Shown here in pieces: positions 8,538 to 17,061 of a stretch of 64,000 nucleotides of DNA. Under the pieces are notes generated by a model that was given only the letters and a program-made list of their open reading frames with translations, was not told the origin of the DNA and made no database searches. A program made the position numbers and the translations under genes. Positions within the stretch are counted from its first letter, which is position 1. Each line of letters starts with the position of its first letter. The DNA is from AP-15 sp963774345 (GTDB taxonomy: Bacteria > Pseudomonadota > Alphaproteobacteria > ATCC43930 > CGMCC-115725): NCBI GenBank assembly GCA_963774345.1, contig CAVZFB010000027.1, positions 296,965 through 360,964 on the forward strand, written 5' to 3'.

Positions 8538-8644
8538 CATCCGAACGCGGCGGATAGGGAACTGCAGCCCGACAAGCTCGGCACCGCACCGGGCTTCTGC
8601 CGCGACCACCTCCTTGCGGGAGCGTCAGGCGGAAGCGCGGGCCG

Positions 8645-9235
8645 ATGGCTGCTGGGTACATCTCGCAATGGATCTCGCTATCAGACGCAATCCAGCACGT
8701 GCAGCGAGTCGACCACGCCACCTTCGAACAAGCGCGCAAAGCGCTGATGCTACCGCTTCGGGAAGGTGCTATCACGAGCCGATTTCGCGGCCAGGAGGTC
8801 GGCGGCGTCTCGGCGCAGATCGAGGGGCTCAGCGGCGCGGTCCCGAATGGGTGGTGGTACCGTGCGACGGTGTCCGGTGACGGCCGCGTAGAATTCGCGG
8901 CGGAGCGACATTTTGGACGGCGCCCTCCGCACCGAGAGATCGAGATCTCGCGCAGCGATCTGCTGAAGACCTGGCTGGAACCGGCAGCGCGGCTAGGCCA
9001 GGAGCCGACCACAGCCGCGCCGGAACCGCAAACTACTGACGCGTCCCCGCCAGGGACCGAGCCAGGCCACCCAGACGCCAAGCAGACGATGGAGGCGGCG
9101 GCCCGCGCATTCATCGCCAGGGCCTATCCCAACGGGATACCTGCGGGCAAAACGAATAAAATAATAGCGGCCGAATACACCAAGGATACCAAGGCGCCGA
9201 TGAGCGAGCGCACTGTGCGGCGCGCCCGCAAGTAA
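8645..9235 (+). CDS. Hypothetical protein of the integrated element
   Basis: This 196-residue protein was not recognised. It has no signal peptide or membrane segment. It begins MAAGYISQWISLSDAIQHVQ. The first half is a compact globular region; a Pro/Thr/Glu-rich linker follows (about 120-150); the C-terminal part (AARAFIARAYPNGIPAGKT, MSERTVRRARK) looks like a small DNA-binding helix-turn-helix region. It sits between the integrase and an AlpA-like gene, so it may be an accessory regulator of the element, but that is inference. Confidence 0.6.
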   Translation: MAAGYISQWISLSDAIQHVQRVDHATFEQARKALMLPLREGAITSRFRGQEVGGVSAQIEGLSGAVPNGWWYRATVSGDGRVEFAAERHFGRRPPHREIEISRSDLLKTWLEPAARLGQEPTTAAPEPQTTDASPPGTEPGHPDAKQTMEAAARAFIARAYPNGIPAGKTNKIIAAEYTKDTKAPMSERTVRRARK

Positions 9236-9374
9236 CGACCGCCGGCCCAAAAGTGGCCAGACGCGGCCAAAAGCGGCCAGACGCCGCCTGGCCGCTTGTG
9301 GCCGCTCCTGCCGTGCGACCCGCCGCGTCATCACGATCACACTGCCGCCATCGTCTACAAAGCGAGTTGGAGCG

Positions 9375-9641
9375 ATGGCTATCCCCACCGACCCTGAAAC
9401 GTTACTGACGCGCGCCGCGCTGGCGGAGGCTTTGACTGAGGCGGGCTTTCCCGTTTCTCAGGCGACGCTCGCGACGAAGGCCAGTCGGGGCGGTGGGCCG
9501 CCGTTTCGGAAATTCGGGCCACGGCCCCTATATCCGTGGCGCCGTGGCTTGGAGTGGGCGCGATCGAAGCTCGGCCCCGAGGTAGCATCGACTGCCGAAC
9601 TCGATGCTGCGCGCGGGCGCGGCGAGCGGCCGGCAAGGTAG
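9375..9641 (+). CDS. AlpA/excisionase-like DNA-binding protein
   Basis: This 88-residue protein probably binds DNA as a winged helix-turn-helix. The pattern LLTRAALAEALTEAGFPVS, with ATLATKASRGGGPPFRKFG and then RPLYPWRRGLEWARSKL, matches the layout of AlpA-like and excisionase-like proteins that control integrase genes or excision in satellites. It follows a short intergenic stretch with inverted GGCCAAAAGTGG/GGCCGC-type repeats (9243-9305) that could be its operator. Assignment is by pattern only; exact role not shown. Confidence 0.6.
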   Translation: MAIPTDPETLLTRAALAEALTEAGFPVSQATLATKASRGGGPPFRKFGPRPLYPWRRGLEWARSKLGPEVASTAELDAARGRGERPAR

Positions 9642-9768
9642 CCGTGGCGGGACGAAACGGCCCCGGCGCGCTGGAGGGCGCGGCCGAGGCCGGTGGTAAC
9701 GACGGCAATCGGCGTCTCAATACCACCACCGGCTTCCGAGCACCACCGACGAGTGTGGGAGGCGGGGG

Positions 9769-10218
9769 ATGAGCGCCGTTCGTCGTCTCACCCTGAGGGA
9801 TGCCAAGCGTCTCAGCATGGCGATACCGGCTTACGCGCCGATCGTCGAGGCGATGAAGGTCGGCGTGAAGCTCTTGTTGATCTGGCACGGCCATCGAATT
9901 GCGCCGGCGACGCCGCAGGATATCGGGAGGCCGTGGATCGCGATCGTGGGCGATGACAACGAAATCAGCCATGGCCCAAATGGCTACGATCGGGAGGGCC
10001 TGCGTCGCCTCGCGACCCGAGCTCAAGGGCTCGCGGTCTACTCGGGCGCAGCAAGCGTCGAATTTTACGCCCTGTTTGCGACGACGGCGGCGCTCGGCGC
10101 CAATGTCCTGGTCATCGAGACACAACTCGCGCATCACGCGGAGTGGTCCGAATTTCTCCGAGAAGCGGCGCCGCAAGCAGCCCATCTCGACATCATGCCG
10201 CGCGGAGGGTCGGCATGA
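9769..10218 (+). CDS. Hypothetical protein preceding primase
   Basis: This 149-residue protein has no recognised domain. It starts with ATG 9769 and carries SVEFYALFATTAALGANVLVIE near the C-terminus, suggesting an alpha/beta fold, without signal peptide or membrane helices. Its stop overlaps the start of the primase gene in ATGA (10215-10218), so the two are translationally coupled and belong to one replication operon. A role in replication control is possible but not supported by any motif. Confidence 0.6.
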   Translation: MSAVRRLTLRDAKRLSMAIPAYAPIVEAMKVGVKLLLIWHGHRIAPATPQDIGRPWIAIVGDDNEISHGPNGYDREGLRRLATRAQGLAVYSGAASVEFYALFATTAALGANVLVIETQLAHHAEWSEFLREAAPQAAHLDIMPRGGSA

Positions 10219-11132
10219 ACGCGAGCGCCGAGACGATCGCTCGCGCCTTCGGGCTGCACCGCGCCGGCCGCGAGTACACCGGCAAATGCCCGAGCTGCGG
10301 CTACAAGACCGGGTTCACCGTCGCGGTCCGCGACGGTGTGCTGCTCTACCATTGTCACGCCGGCGGCTGCTCTCAATCCGATGTACGCGAGGTGTTGCAA
10401 CGGACAGGGCTCGTGCCGCAAAAGGGCGAGCGAGCGATCAAGCGGAAGCAGCTATCTACTCATCGGAAGAGCCAGGCTCCATTCAGTCGACAATTAGCGC
10501 AGCGAGATAAACCAGCCGAGACTACGGATAATCCGTCAAAAGCGCAGGCAGCGTTTGCGATCTGGCGGCGCGCTCGGCCGGCCGAAGGCACGGCTGTCGA
10601 AACGTATTTGCGCGTGGCTCGCGGCTATGGCGGTCCGATCCCGCCAATATTGCGATTTGCTGCGGGCAAGCACCCGAGTGACCCCGACCAATACCACCCA
10701 ATGATGGTGGCCGCGGTGGTGCGTGACGATCGGCTCGTTGCCATCCATAGGACGTTCTTGCGGGCCGACGGCACTGGCAAGGCCGATCTCGATCCCGCCA
10801 AAATGACCCTTGGACCCTGCAAAGGTGGCGCGGTGCCTCTTGCCCCGGCGGGGCCGATACTCGCCATTGCCGAAGGGATCGAAACGGCACTGAGTTTCAT
10901 GCAGGCGACCGGTATCCCGACCTGGTCAGCATTGTCCGCAGGCGGCATCCGCAGTCTGATCCTGCCGCCGTCGGTTCATGAAGTAATTATCGCAGCGGAT
11001 AATGACCCCACCGGGCTCGCCAACGCATACGCCGCAGCGCGGCGCTGGACGACCTACGGCCGCAAGGTTCGCGTCGTCGTTCCACCAACGGGGCGGGGCG
11101 ACTTTAGCGACATGGCGCGAGCTGTGTCATGA
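10215..11132 (+). CDS. Zinc-finger/Toprim DNA primase
   Basis: This 305-residue primase-like protein should make RNA primers for element replication. A CHC2-type zinc ribbon is present at about residues 26-53 (CPSCGYKTGF, then YHCHAGGC). The C-terminal Toprim domain has ILAIAEGIETALSF, with the catalytic glutamate, and EVIIAADNDPTG, with the acidic DxD-like motif. It is coupled to the preceding gene by ATGA and overlaps the next gene's start by 4 bases, forming one operon with the P4-type primase/helicase. Splitting of primase and helicase functions between two proteins is common in alphaproteobacterial satellites. Confidence 0.87.
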   Translation: MNASAETIARAFGLHRAGREYTGKCPSCGYKTGFTVAVRDGVLLYHCHAGGCSQSDVREVLQRTGLVPQKGERAIKRKQLSTHRKSQAPFSRQLAQRDKPAETTDNPSKAQAAFAIWRRARPAEGTAVETYLRVARGYGGPIPPILRFAAGKHPSDPDQYHPMMVAAVVRDDRLVAIHRTFLRADGTGKADLDPAKMTLGPCKGGAVPLAPAGPILAIAEGIETALSFMQATGIPTWSALSAGGIRSLILPPSVHEVIIAADNDPTGLANAYAAARRWTTYGRKVRVVVPPTGRGDFSDMARAVS

Positions 11133-12667
11133 GCGATGCGGAAATTCGGGCGGCGCTCGACCAAACCCAAGAATTTGCGCCCGGCGACGGCGGCGGCGCG
11201 CCGCAGCGCCAGTATCTCGAAATCGGCTCCGATGTCGAAATCGCAGAGCGCGTCGCCACGGATTTCCGCCAGGAGTTCGGCGAAGTAGTATTCGCCGACG
11301 GGGAGTTCTGGCGGTATGTCGGCACGCACTGGCAGCCGATCGCGGATGCGATAGCGCGGCGCGCTGTACATTTGTACGATGGTGCACTCTACCAAACCGC
11401 GACCGGCGAGCCCGCGACGGTTAAGCTTAGCAAGGGGCGCGTCGACAGCGTTCTTCACGAGATGGGTTCGATGCTCGCGCGCCTCGATTTCTTTGAGGGC
11501 GCCCGGGTCGGCATCAATTGCGCGTCCGGCTTCATCGCCTTTGACGCCGCCGGGCAGCCGAGCCTTCTCCCCCTCGACCGCAAGCACCGCTGCCGCCACG
11601 TCCTTCCCGGCCGATGGCAAGCGGGGAGCATCGACGCCGAAGATCCGTTGCCGGATTCGCTGCTCGGGCGGCTCCTCGGGGGCGTATTCAAGGGCGACGA
11701 AGACGAATTCGACAAGCGCAAGCTCGTCTCGGAAATCGCAGGCTCAGCAGCGCTAGGCTATGCGACCAAGTTACGTCAGCCGAAAGCGATCGTGTTGAAA
11801 GGCGAGACAGCCGAGAACGGCAAGAGCCAGATCCTCGACTTGATCCGAGGGTTGTTGCCGGTCTCCGCTGTGGCCTCGGTGCCGGCCGCCAAGATGGGGG
11901 ATGAACGCTTCATCGTCGGGCTTCGAAGCAAGCTGCTCAATGCCGCCGACGAGCTGTCGGCTTCGGCCGCTATCGCCTCAGACACCTTCAAAGCGGTTGT
12001 CACCGGCGAGCCGGTTTCCGGGCGCGACGTCTATCGCAGCATGAGCACATTCCGCCCGGTGGCGCAGCACGTTTACGCAACCAACACCCTTCCAGCATTT
12101 GCCGGCGGTATGGACCGCGGGGTGCAGCGCCGAGTGCAGGTCCTCGTATTCAACCGTGTGATCCCGGAAGAGGAGCGTATAGAGCACATCGGGCTCCGGG
12201 TCGGGGCGGAAGAACCGGACCTGCTGTTGGCATTGGCTGTTGCTGGTGCGTCACGGCTGATCCGGCAACGCGGCTTCACCGTCCCAGCGTCGAGCAAATC
12301 CGCACTGCAGAATTGGTTGTACGGAGCGGACCCGGTACAGGCTTGGGTTCAAGCGAGGGTCGAGAAGTCCGATGCGCCTGTGTCGGGGCAAAAGGTAATT
12401 GGGATCAAGAGCGGCTACGCATATTCGCTATTCCGGCAGTGGGCACTCGCCGAGGGGTTCCGGGAGAGCGCTATCCCCGCGGTCAACGGTTTTGTGCAGC
12501 GGCTTCAGGCGAACAAGACCGTTCCGGGCATTGCCGTTCGGCACACGAAATCCGGCAATTGGCTCACTGGGCTGAAGATCCTCGCGACCGATAGCGACCC
12601 CGCGAGCGACGGAATTGAAGAAGTCAAACCGCTCGACCTCGACACGAGCGGTTGGCGCCAAAGGTGA
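11129..12667 (+). CDS. P4-type primase/helicase (D5-like ATPase)
   Basis: This 512-residue protein is a superfamily-3 type helicase of the phage P4/D5 group, which opens the origin and drives replication. The D5 N-terminal region (about 60-200) contains VGINCASGFIAFD and DRKHRCRHVLP. The Walker A motif is KGETAENGKSQ at about residue 225. Sensor and arginine-finger regions follow (LNAADELSASAAIASDTFK, YATNTLPAFAGG). The C-terminus (about 400-480) has the winged-helix part. Immediately downstream is a cluster of GGTGAAG repeats that is probably its binding site; the first copy overlaps this gene's stop codon. Confidence 0.9.
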   Translation: MSDAEIRAALDQTQEFAPGDGGGAPQRQYLEIGSDVEIAERVATDFRQEFGEVVFADGEFWRYVGTHWQPIADAIARRAVHLYDGALYQTATGEPATVKLSKGRVDSVLHEMGSMLARLDFFEGARVGINCASGFIAFDAAGQPSLLPLDRKHRCRHVLPGRWQAGSIDAEDPLPDSLLGRLLGGVFKGDEDEFDKRKLVSEIAGSAALGYATKLRQPKAIVLKGETAENGKSQILDLIRGLLPVSAVASVPAAKMGDERFIVGLRSKLLNAADELSASAAIASDTFKAVVTGEPVSGRDVYRSMSTFRPVAQHVYATNTLPAFAGGMDRGVQRRVQVLVFNRVIPEEERIEHIGLRVGAEEPDLLLALAVAGASRLIRQRGFTVPASSKSALQNWLYGADPVQAWVQARVEKSDAPVSGQKVIGIKSGYAYSLFRQWALAEGFRESAIPAVNGFVQRLQANKTVPGIAVRHTKSGNWLTGLKILATDSDPASDGIEEVKPLDLDTSGWRQR

Positions 12668-12891
12668 AGAGCAGGTGAAGCCAAAATGAAGCCGCTACCG
12701 GCACCTAAACCACTGAATTTGCTAAAGGGTGAAGAGGTGAAGGCGGATATAGCAGAAACTTTCCATGTGTACGCATGCGCGCACACACATGCGTAAGGTA
12801 GGTCAAAGTGCCTTCACCTCTTCACCCACAGCCAAAATCAACAGCGTAGCCACCCCATGACCCTTCACCCTGCCTTCACCTTGCCTTCACC
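12663..12891 (+). repeat. Nine GGTGAAG repeats with central palindrome, origin-like
   Basis: The heptamer GGTGAAG occurs four times forward (12663, 12674, 12728, 12736) and five times inverted as CTTCACC (12812, 12820, 12863, 12874, 12885). The two halves face each other around ACGCATG (12771-12777) and CATGCGT (12788-12794), a spaced inverted repeat. No convincing gene lies here. The arrangement next to a P4-type helicase is what a satellite replication origin with iterons looks like. The function is inferred. Confidence 0.72.
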
Positions 12892-12966
12892 GGCACATCG
12901 CGCCGACACGCCACGGACCGCGGTTCGGAGACTGTGTCTGCCGCAAGATTTGGGTGACCGGCTGCG

Positions 12967-13362
12967 ATGAGCGACGCGGTGCGCTGCTCCTGGTGCACGA
13001 GCCTGTTCCGGCCGCGGCGCGGTGGCCACGCGCAACGCTTTTGCCGCCCAGCATGCCGGCGGGCATTTCATGCCGCCGTGCGGGCATGGGTGCTCGATGC
13101 CATCGCCAGCGGCGCTCTGACCCTCGCCGACATCACGAGTGGCTCTGCCGCAACGCGCGCGTTGCTCTCAAAGGCAGAAGCGATCCTGCCGAGGGTGAGA
13201 CACCGCCCCATGGTCTTGAGGCTGGAAATCCTGCAGAACGCGGTTGACGATCTCTGCCGCCTGGGCTGGCTCGATGGCGCCGATCGGGTCGACGCTGCCG
13301 TCCTCGACGCCGTGGTCGAGCTTGTCGAACGGGCGATTGCCTTGAGGCTACGTCGCTCGTGA
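12967..13362 (+). CDS. Small zinc-finger protein
   Basis: This 131-residue protein has an N-terminal zinc ribbon with four cysteines (CSWC near residues 7-10, then FCRPAC at 26-31), followed by RAFHAAVRAW, a layout seen in small zinc-binding proteins of phages and integrative elements. The remainder is alpha-helical and ends VERAIALRLRRS. Start ATG 12967 lies just beyond the origin-like repeats. It may be a regulator or part of the element's packaging or replication module; no specific function can be given. Confidence 0.65.
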   Translation: MSDAVRCSWCTSLFRPRRGGHAQRFCRPACRRAFHAAVRAWVLDAIASGALTLADITSGSAATRALLSKAEAILPRVRHRPMVLRLEILQNAVDDLCRLGWLDGADRVDAAVLDAVVELVERAIALRLRRS

Positions 13363-13498
13363 TAGTCGAGCTAATCTCGCCGCCGTGCGGAAGGCGCTGT
13401 ACAGGTTCCTTGATGATCATCTGCGGTGACGCGCAACAGCGCCCGAGTGACGCGTCACATTCCTCTATCGGCGTCCCATTTCGGTCGCCTGCGGCATA

Positions 13499-14147
13499 TC
13501 AGTGAGGCTTACTCCACGCTGTCGTCGGTCGCCGCGTCCCGATGCCGCCGCGCCGCAGCGCATCCTCGCTCAGGCGGCGACGCACCTTCACCCGCGCCTC
13601 GGCACGTTCGTCGAGCCAGGCCGCGACCTGCTCGTCGGTCATGTTGTCGAACTCGTCGACCACCTTGGTTTCGCGTTTATCAACGGTCCAACCGAACAGC
13701 TTGGCGATATCCATCAGCGCCGCGCGCTTGTCGCCGAGCTTGAAGCGTATGCCGCCTTTCTCACTGACATGCAGCGCCGTGATCGCCGCGGCTCGCTCTC
13801 GCGTCAGGTTGCAAAAGTCGATGCATCGGGTTACCGCCTTGGCCGACCCGCATGTAATCCATCATGTTGGCGAACCCGATGCGACCCAACTCAACCGCAA
13901 CGCGCTCCATCGTGATGGCGCTGCGCTCGATGGCGAGCTTGGTTGCTTCGGCTCGGATGCGAGCCTTCTTGTCGCGAGCACGCGCCAGCGCCTCTTGGAT
14001 CTCCGGATGTTTCGCTAAACGCACGCCGGATGCGCGGGCCGCCTCCTTACTTTTTGGTCGATAACCAGCTGAAATATAAGCAGCTTCTGCTGTCTTCCCA
14101 GCGAGGATATGGGAGACGAAGGCTACTTGATGGAGGTTCAGCGCCAT
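13499..14147 (-). pseudogene. Phage terminase small subunit, frameshifted
   Basis: The small terminase subunit recognises phage DNA for packaging. The N-terminal part (14147 downward) reads NLHQVAFVSHILAGKTAEAA, with the helix-turn-helix, then KEAARASGVRLAKHPEIQ. The frame is lost near 13820: the original frame runs to a stop, while the neighbouring frame continues LTRERAAAITALHVSEKGG and then DKRAALMDIAKLFGWTVDKR to the stop at 13499. Joined, the product is about 215 residues, a normal size. No large terminase subunit is next to it, so this is a packaging-gene remnant on the strand opposite to the replication genes. Confidence 0.82.
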
Positions 14148-14335
14148 GACGATAACAATTTTTGCCGTTCGGGAATCAATTTGGCGACCCTCTTCTCACA
14201 ATTCCAGCCGTCGATGACGCGCCGACTGCCTCCCCGAAGGAGCGGGTGGTCGAACCGGGGCCGAGGGTTTGCCAGTGCCTCATCCTCCAGCAAAAGCCCG
14301 CACCGCCCTCGCCCGGTGGATCGAAGAATGCTGCG

Positions 14336-14554
14336 CTATTGACCCGATTTATTGTCGAGAGCGCGGCAGTTGATCAAATTGGCTTCGACGCTGCCCTCGA
14401 TCGACAGCTTCTCGCAAGAAGTGATATCGCCCGACAAGGTGATGCCGCGACCGACGCTGAGCTGGCGTATTTCGCCGTCGGGTTTGGGCGGATCAGGCAG
14501 CTCGGCGGATGATGACCTGGCCATTGTCGGGCCATATCGCCCTGGCGCTCGCAA
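14336..14554 (-). pseudogene. Bactofilin fragment
   Basis: This 72-residue open frame contains GEIRQLSVGRGITLSGDI followed by SCEKLSIEGSVEANL, the beginning of the bactofilin beta-helix (polymer-forming cytoskeletal protein). Complete bactofilins are longer (often 110-200 residues), with several more beta-helix turns. Here the frame stops after NCRALDN, so only the first turns remain. It overlaps the start of a plus-strand small gene. It is most likely a truncated relic. Confidence 0.7.
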
Positions 14555-14700
14555 CCGGTCTCGCCTGCGGTCTGGCGGCGGCTGGTTACCCTACCGTGGT
14601 CTCGCCACCCTACGCCGCGATCGTCGGCACGCTCGCCCTCTATCCGGCTATGGTCGCGATGTGGCGGCATCTGCATGGACCCGGGGGAAACGGCCGCTGA
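14509..14700 (+). CDS. Small membrane protein coupled to recombinase
   Basis: This 63-residue protein has two hydrophobic stretches (HIALALATGLACGLAAAG and PPYAAIVGTLALYPAMVAMW) and a short basic tail. Its TGA overlaps the ATG of the tyrosine recombinase (bases 14698-14702), suggesting translational coupling, and its composition is not that of a shadow frame. No family was recognised. It could be an accessory protein of the recombinase unit. It overlaps the bactofilin fragment on the other strand, which lowers confidence. Confidence 0.5.
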   Translation: MMTWPLSGHIALALATGLACGLAAAGYPTVVSPPYAAIVGTLALYPAMVAMWRHLHGPGGNGR

Positions 14701-15686
14701 TGGACGAGCTGGTGCCGATGCCGGCGGCAGCATCGGTCGCGCTGCGTCCGCGCGAAGCGTTTGTGCCGGCGCTGATCGCTGCCGCAGGCGAGCGCGCCGG
14801 CAGGCGCTTCCTCGAATTCTTCGCGGCCAATATCCGCAACCCGCACACCCGCCGGGCATACGACCGCGCTGTGGAGGAATTTCTGGCGTGGTGCGCTGAC
14901 GCCGGCGTGCCGTCGATCGCCGCCGTCCAGCCGGTGCACGTCGCGACCTGGATCGAGGCCGGAACACGCGAGCTCGCCGCGCCGAGCGTCAAGCAACGGC
15001 TCGCCGCGATCCGTCACCTGTTCGACTGGCTGGTGACCGGCCAGGTCGTGCCGGTCAACCCGGCCGGCTCGGTGCGCGGGCCCCGGCACGTCGTCACGTC
15101 CGGACAAACGCCGGTGCTCGATCCAGTGGAAGCCCGCGCGCTGCTCGATAGCATCGACACCGCGCAGGTCGCCGGCCTGCGCGATCGCGCGCTGATCGGG
15201 CTGATGGTCTATTCGTTCGCGCGGATCGGCGCGGCGCTCGGCATGGCGGTCGAGGATGTCTACACCCAGAACCGGCGGCTGTGGGTGCGGCTGCGCGAGA
15301 AGGGCGGCAAGCGCCACGCGATGCCGTGCCACCACAACCTCGATGAATACCTCGCCGCCTATCTCGACGGCGCCGGGCTGCGCGACGATCCCAAGGGGCC
15401 GCTGTTCCCCACGATCGGGCGCGGCACCGGCAAGCTCACGCGCACGGTGCTGCCGCAGGCGAACGCCTACGCGATGATCCGCCGGCGCGCGGCGGCGGCC
15501 GGGATCGCGACGAAGCTCGGCAACCACAGCTTCCGGGCGACGGGCATCACCGCCTATCTCAAGAACGGCGGCACGCTCGAAAAGGCCGCCGCGATGGCGA
15601 ACCACGCTTCAACCCGCACGACGCAGCTCTACGATCGCCGGCGCGACGAGGTCAGCCTCGATGAGGTCGAGCGGATCGTAATCTGA
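14700..15686 (+). CDS. XerC/D-like tyrosine recombinase
   Basis: This 328-residue site-specific recombinase has an N-terminal SAM-like core-binding domain (about residues 35-125: NPHTRRAYDRAVEEFLAWC). The catalytic domain holds SFARIGAALGM with the first arginine, the lysine-bearing REKGGKRHAMP, HSFRATGITAYL with the HxxR pair, ANHAS, and QLYDRRRDE with the tyrosine. It begins at ATG 14700, overlapping the preceding stop. A near-identical last 28 residues occur alone at 25152-25238, so this recombinase family has had a second copy in the region. The next gene starts 33 bases after the stop, so the pair downstream may be its cargo. Confidence 0.9.
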   Translation: MDELVPMPAAASVALRPREAFVPALIAAAGERAGRRFLEFFAANIRNPHTRRAYDRAVEEFLAWCADAGVPSIAAVQPVHVATWIEAGTRELAAPSVKQRLAAIRHLFDWLVTGQVVPVNPAGSVRGPRHVVTSGQTPVLDPVEARALLDSIDTAQVAGLRDRALIGLMVYSFARIGAALGMAVEDVYTQNRRLWVRLREKGGKRHAMPCHHNLDEYLAAYLDGAGLRDDPKGPLFPTIGRGTGKLTRTVLPQANAYAMIRRRAAAAGIATKLGNHSFRATGITAYLKNGGTLEKAAAMANHASTRTTQLYDRRRDEVSLDEVERIVI

Positions 15687-15718
15687 TTATACCAGCGAAG
15701 GAGCGCCGTTAAGAGATC

Positions 15719-16621
15719 ATGTCCGCTGAACCCTCCACCCTGGACGCCTCGCGCCAGGTTCTCGTTAATCTGGGCAACCGATACGCGGTCTTCGCGCCCT
15801 CACCTGGCTTGCCCCAACCAATTCGATTTAACCCGGAAACGGACTTTGGAGTGCTGCCCAGGGTCGTCGACGAGAACGAGGTTGCGGAGGCCCGCATCGC
15901 CGAAACACTGCGCGTCTCAGGCATGACAAGATCGACCGCAGTTGACCCATCAAAAGCTGATATCGAGCTCATTGACGATAAGGGAAATCACATTCTCATC
16001 GACATTAAAGTAAGGGAACGCGATCCTAAGAAACGCGATTTCGACCAGGGGCAAGAGCGCTTGAAGGAGGCAGCCGCTCTCGGTCAAACACTGGAAATAT
16101 GGTACTTCAATATTGAACGACTTAAAATTACTGTGATGCGTGGTCTGGGCCACAATCTGCAATTGGTGGAGTTAACTCCAATAAATGTTTGGGAAAAGAC
16201 CGATGACGGCATATTCGATAGAGCTCGCGTAGTCGAAGAGGTTGACGATTGGATTAACCGAGTAAGCGCCGTATACGAGGACGTTCGGACATGGCTTGTC
16301 GATAGACCTAATTTACGATTTGATTGCAGCCGTACTGTTATCATGTCTGAGGAATTGATGCAGAAATTTGCGGTGGCCGACCGGGAAATTTCTGTGCTCG
16401 ATGTCGTTGATGGAGATCAAGTCGTTGCCAGCTTCGTACCCCGTGGTCTCTGGCTAATAGGAATGTGGGGACGGATTGATATTATCACTCGTGATCGAAC
16501 TCGAATACTGGTCGCCTTGCGTAGAGAGGGAACGCTGGAGTGGCGACTTGTTACACCCGAAAGCCGGCAGCGGACAGAACCGTTTGACAAGAATGCCCTG
16601 CTAGCGACGATCTCGGCCTAA
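15719..16621 (+). CDS. PD-(D/E)XK nuclease-like protein (candidate defence effector)
   Basis: This 300-residue protein has no family that I recognise by name. A restriction-endonuclease-like core is visible: helix with E57 (EVAEARIAETL), then D81 (ADIELIDDKG), and D95-I-K97 (HILIDIKVRE), which is the D-X13-D-X-K spacing of PD-(D/E)XK nucleases. DQGQERLKEAAALGQ and EIWYFNIERLKITVM follow, typical for the later helix and strand. The C-terminal half (about 165-300) is unassigned. Its base composition is clearly more AT-rich than its neighbours, pointing to recent transfer. It is followed two bases later by a HEPN-like gene, so the two form one operon. Nuclease activity is inferred. Confidence 0.7.
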   Translation: MSAEPSTLDASRQVLVNLGNRYAVFAPSPGLPQPIRFNPETDFGVLPRVVDENEVAEARIAETLRVSGMTRSTAVDPSKADIELIDDKGNHILIDIKVRERDPKKRDFDQGQERLKEAAALGQTLEIWYFNIERLKITVMRGLGHNLQLVELTPINVWEKTDDGIFDRARVVEEVDDWINRVSAVYEDVRTWLVDRPNLRFDCSRTVIMSEELMQKFAVADREISVLDVVDGDQVVASFVPRGLWLIGMWGRIDIITRDRTRILVALRREGTLEWRLVTPESRQRTEPFDKNALLATISA

Positions 16622-16623
16622 TC

Positions 16624-17061
16624 ATGAGCCGTCTCAGCGAAACGCAGGCCGCTTACGATCGATTGGTCCAACTTCTTGACCAGGAAATTCGCAAACGGAG
16701 TGGTCAAACAAAAGATTTGGACCGGTATCGGCAAATTCTTGATGTCGCATTCTATCTATTAGGTTGGGGACAGTTTGAGTACCTTGTTCGCCAGGAGGCC
16801 GCGGAGCTTATAGATGGAAAGGCACGGGCACAGACGATAGAGCGACACGCGTGGACGTTTCTGAAGCAGAATTTAAAAAGCATTCCTGTGCGGCGACAGC
16901 TTGACATGATTTTCCATACAAACCAGGGTGTCCGCACAGGCCTACAAAAGGACTATTCTGTTCGAAATGATGCGACACACGACTACAAGTTGTTGCCACC
17001 AGAAGCTAAGGACGTATCTGCATGGCTCCAGAGCCTAGAAGAATTAGTTGATAACTTTTAA
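16624..17061 (+). CDS. HEPN-like putative ribonuclease, operon partner
   Basis: This 145-residue all-alpha protein carries the motif RNDATH at residues 114-119, i.e. R-N-x3-H, the catalytic Rx4-6H signature of HEPN ribonucleases with the usual polar residue after the arginine. The helices before it (YRQILDVAFYLLGWGQFEYL, ERHAWTFLKQNLKSIPVRRQ) fit the HEPN four-helix bundle. Start ATG 16624 is two bases after the upstream stop. AT-rich composition is shared with the upstream gene and not with the flanks. The pair may be a toxin-antitoxin or abortive-infection module in which this is the RNase; that role is inference. Confidence 0.68.
   Translation: MSRLSETQAAYDRLVQLLDQEIRKRSGQTKDLDRYRQILDVAFYLLGWGQFEYLVRQEAAELIDGKARAQTIERHAWTFLKQNLKSIPVRRQLDMIFHTNQGVRTGLQKDYSVRNDATHDYKLLPPEAKDVSAWLQSLEELVDNF

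Noticed and set aside
12663..12891. CRISPR-like array
   Set aside because: The units are 7 bases, in both orientations and with irregular spacing, so not CRISPR repeats.
14221..14250. CTGCCTCCCCGAAGG as second copy of the tRNA attachment site
   Set aside because: The similarity is confined to about 14 bases with an insertion, and there is no T arm around it.
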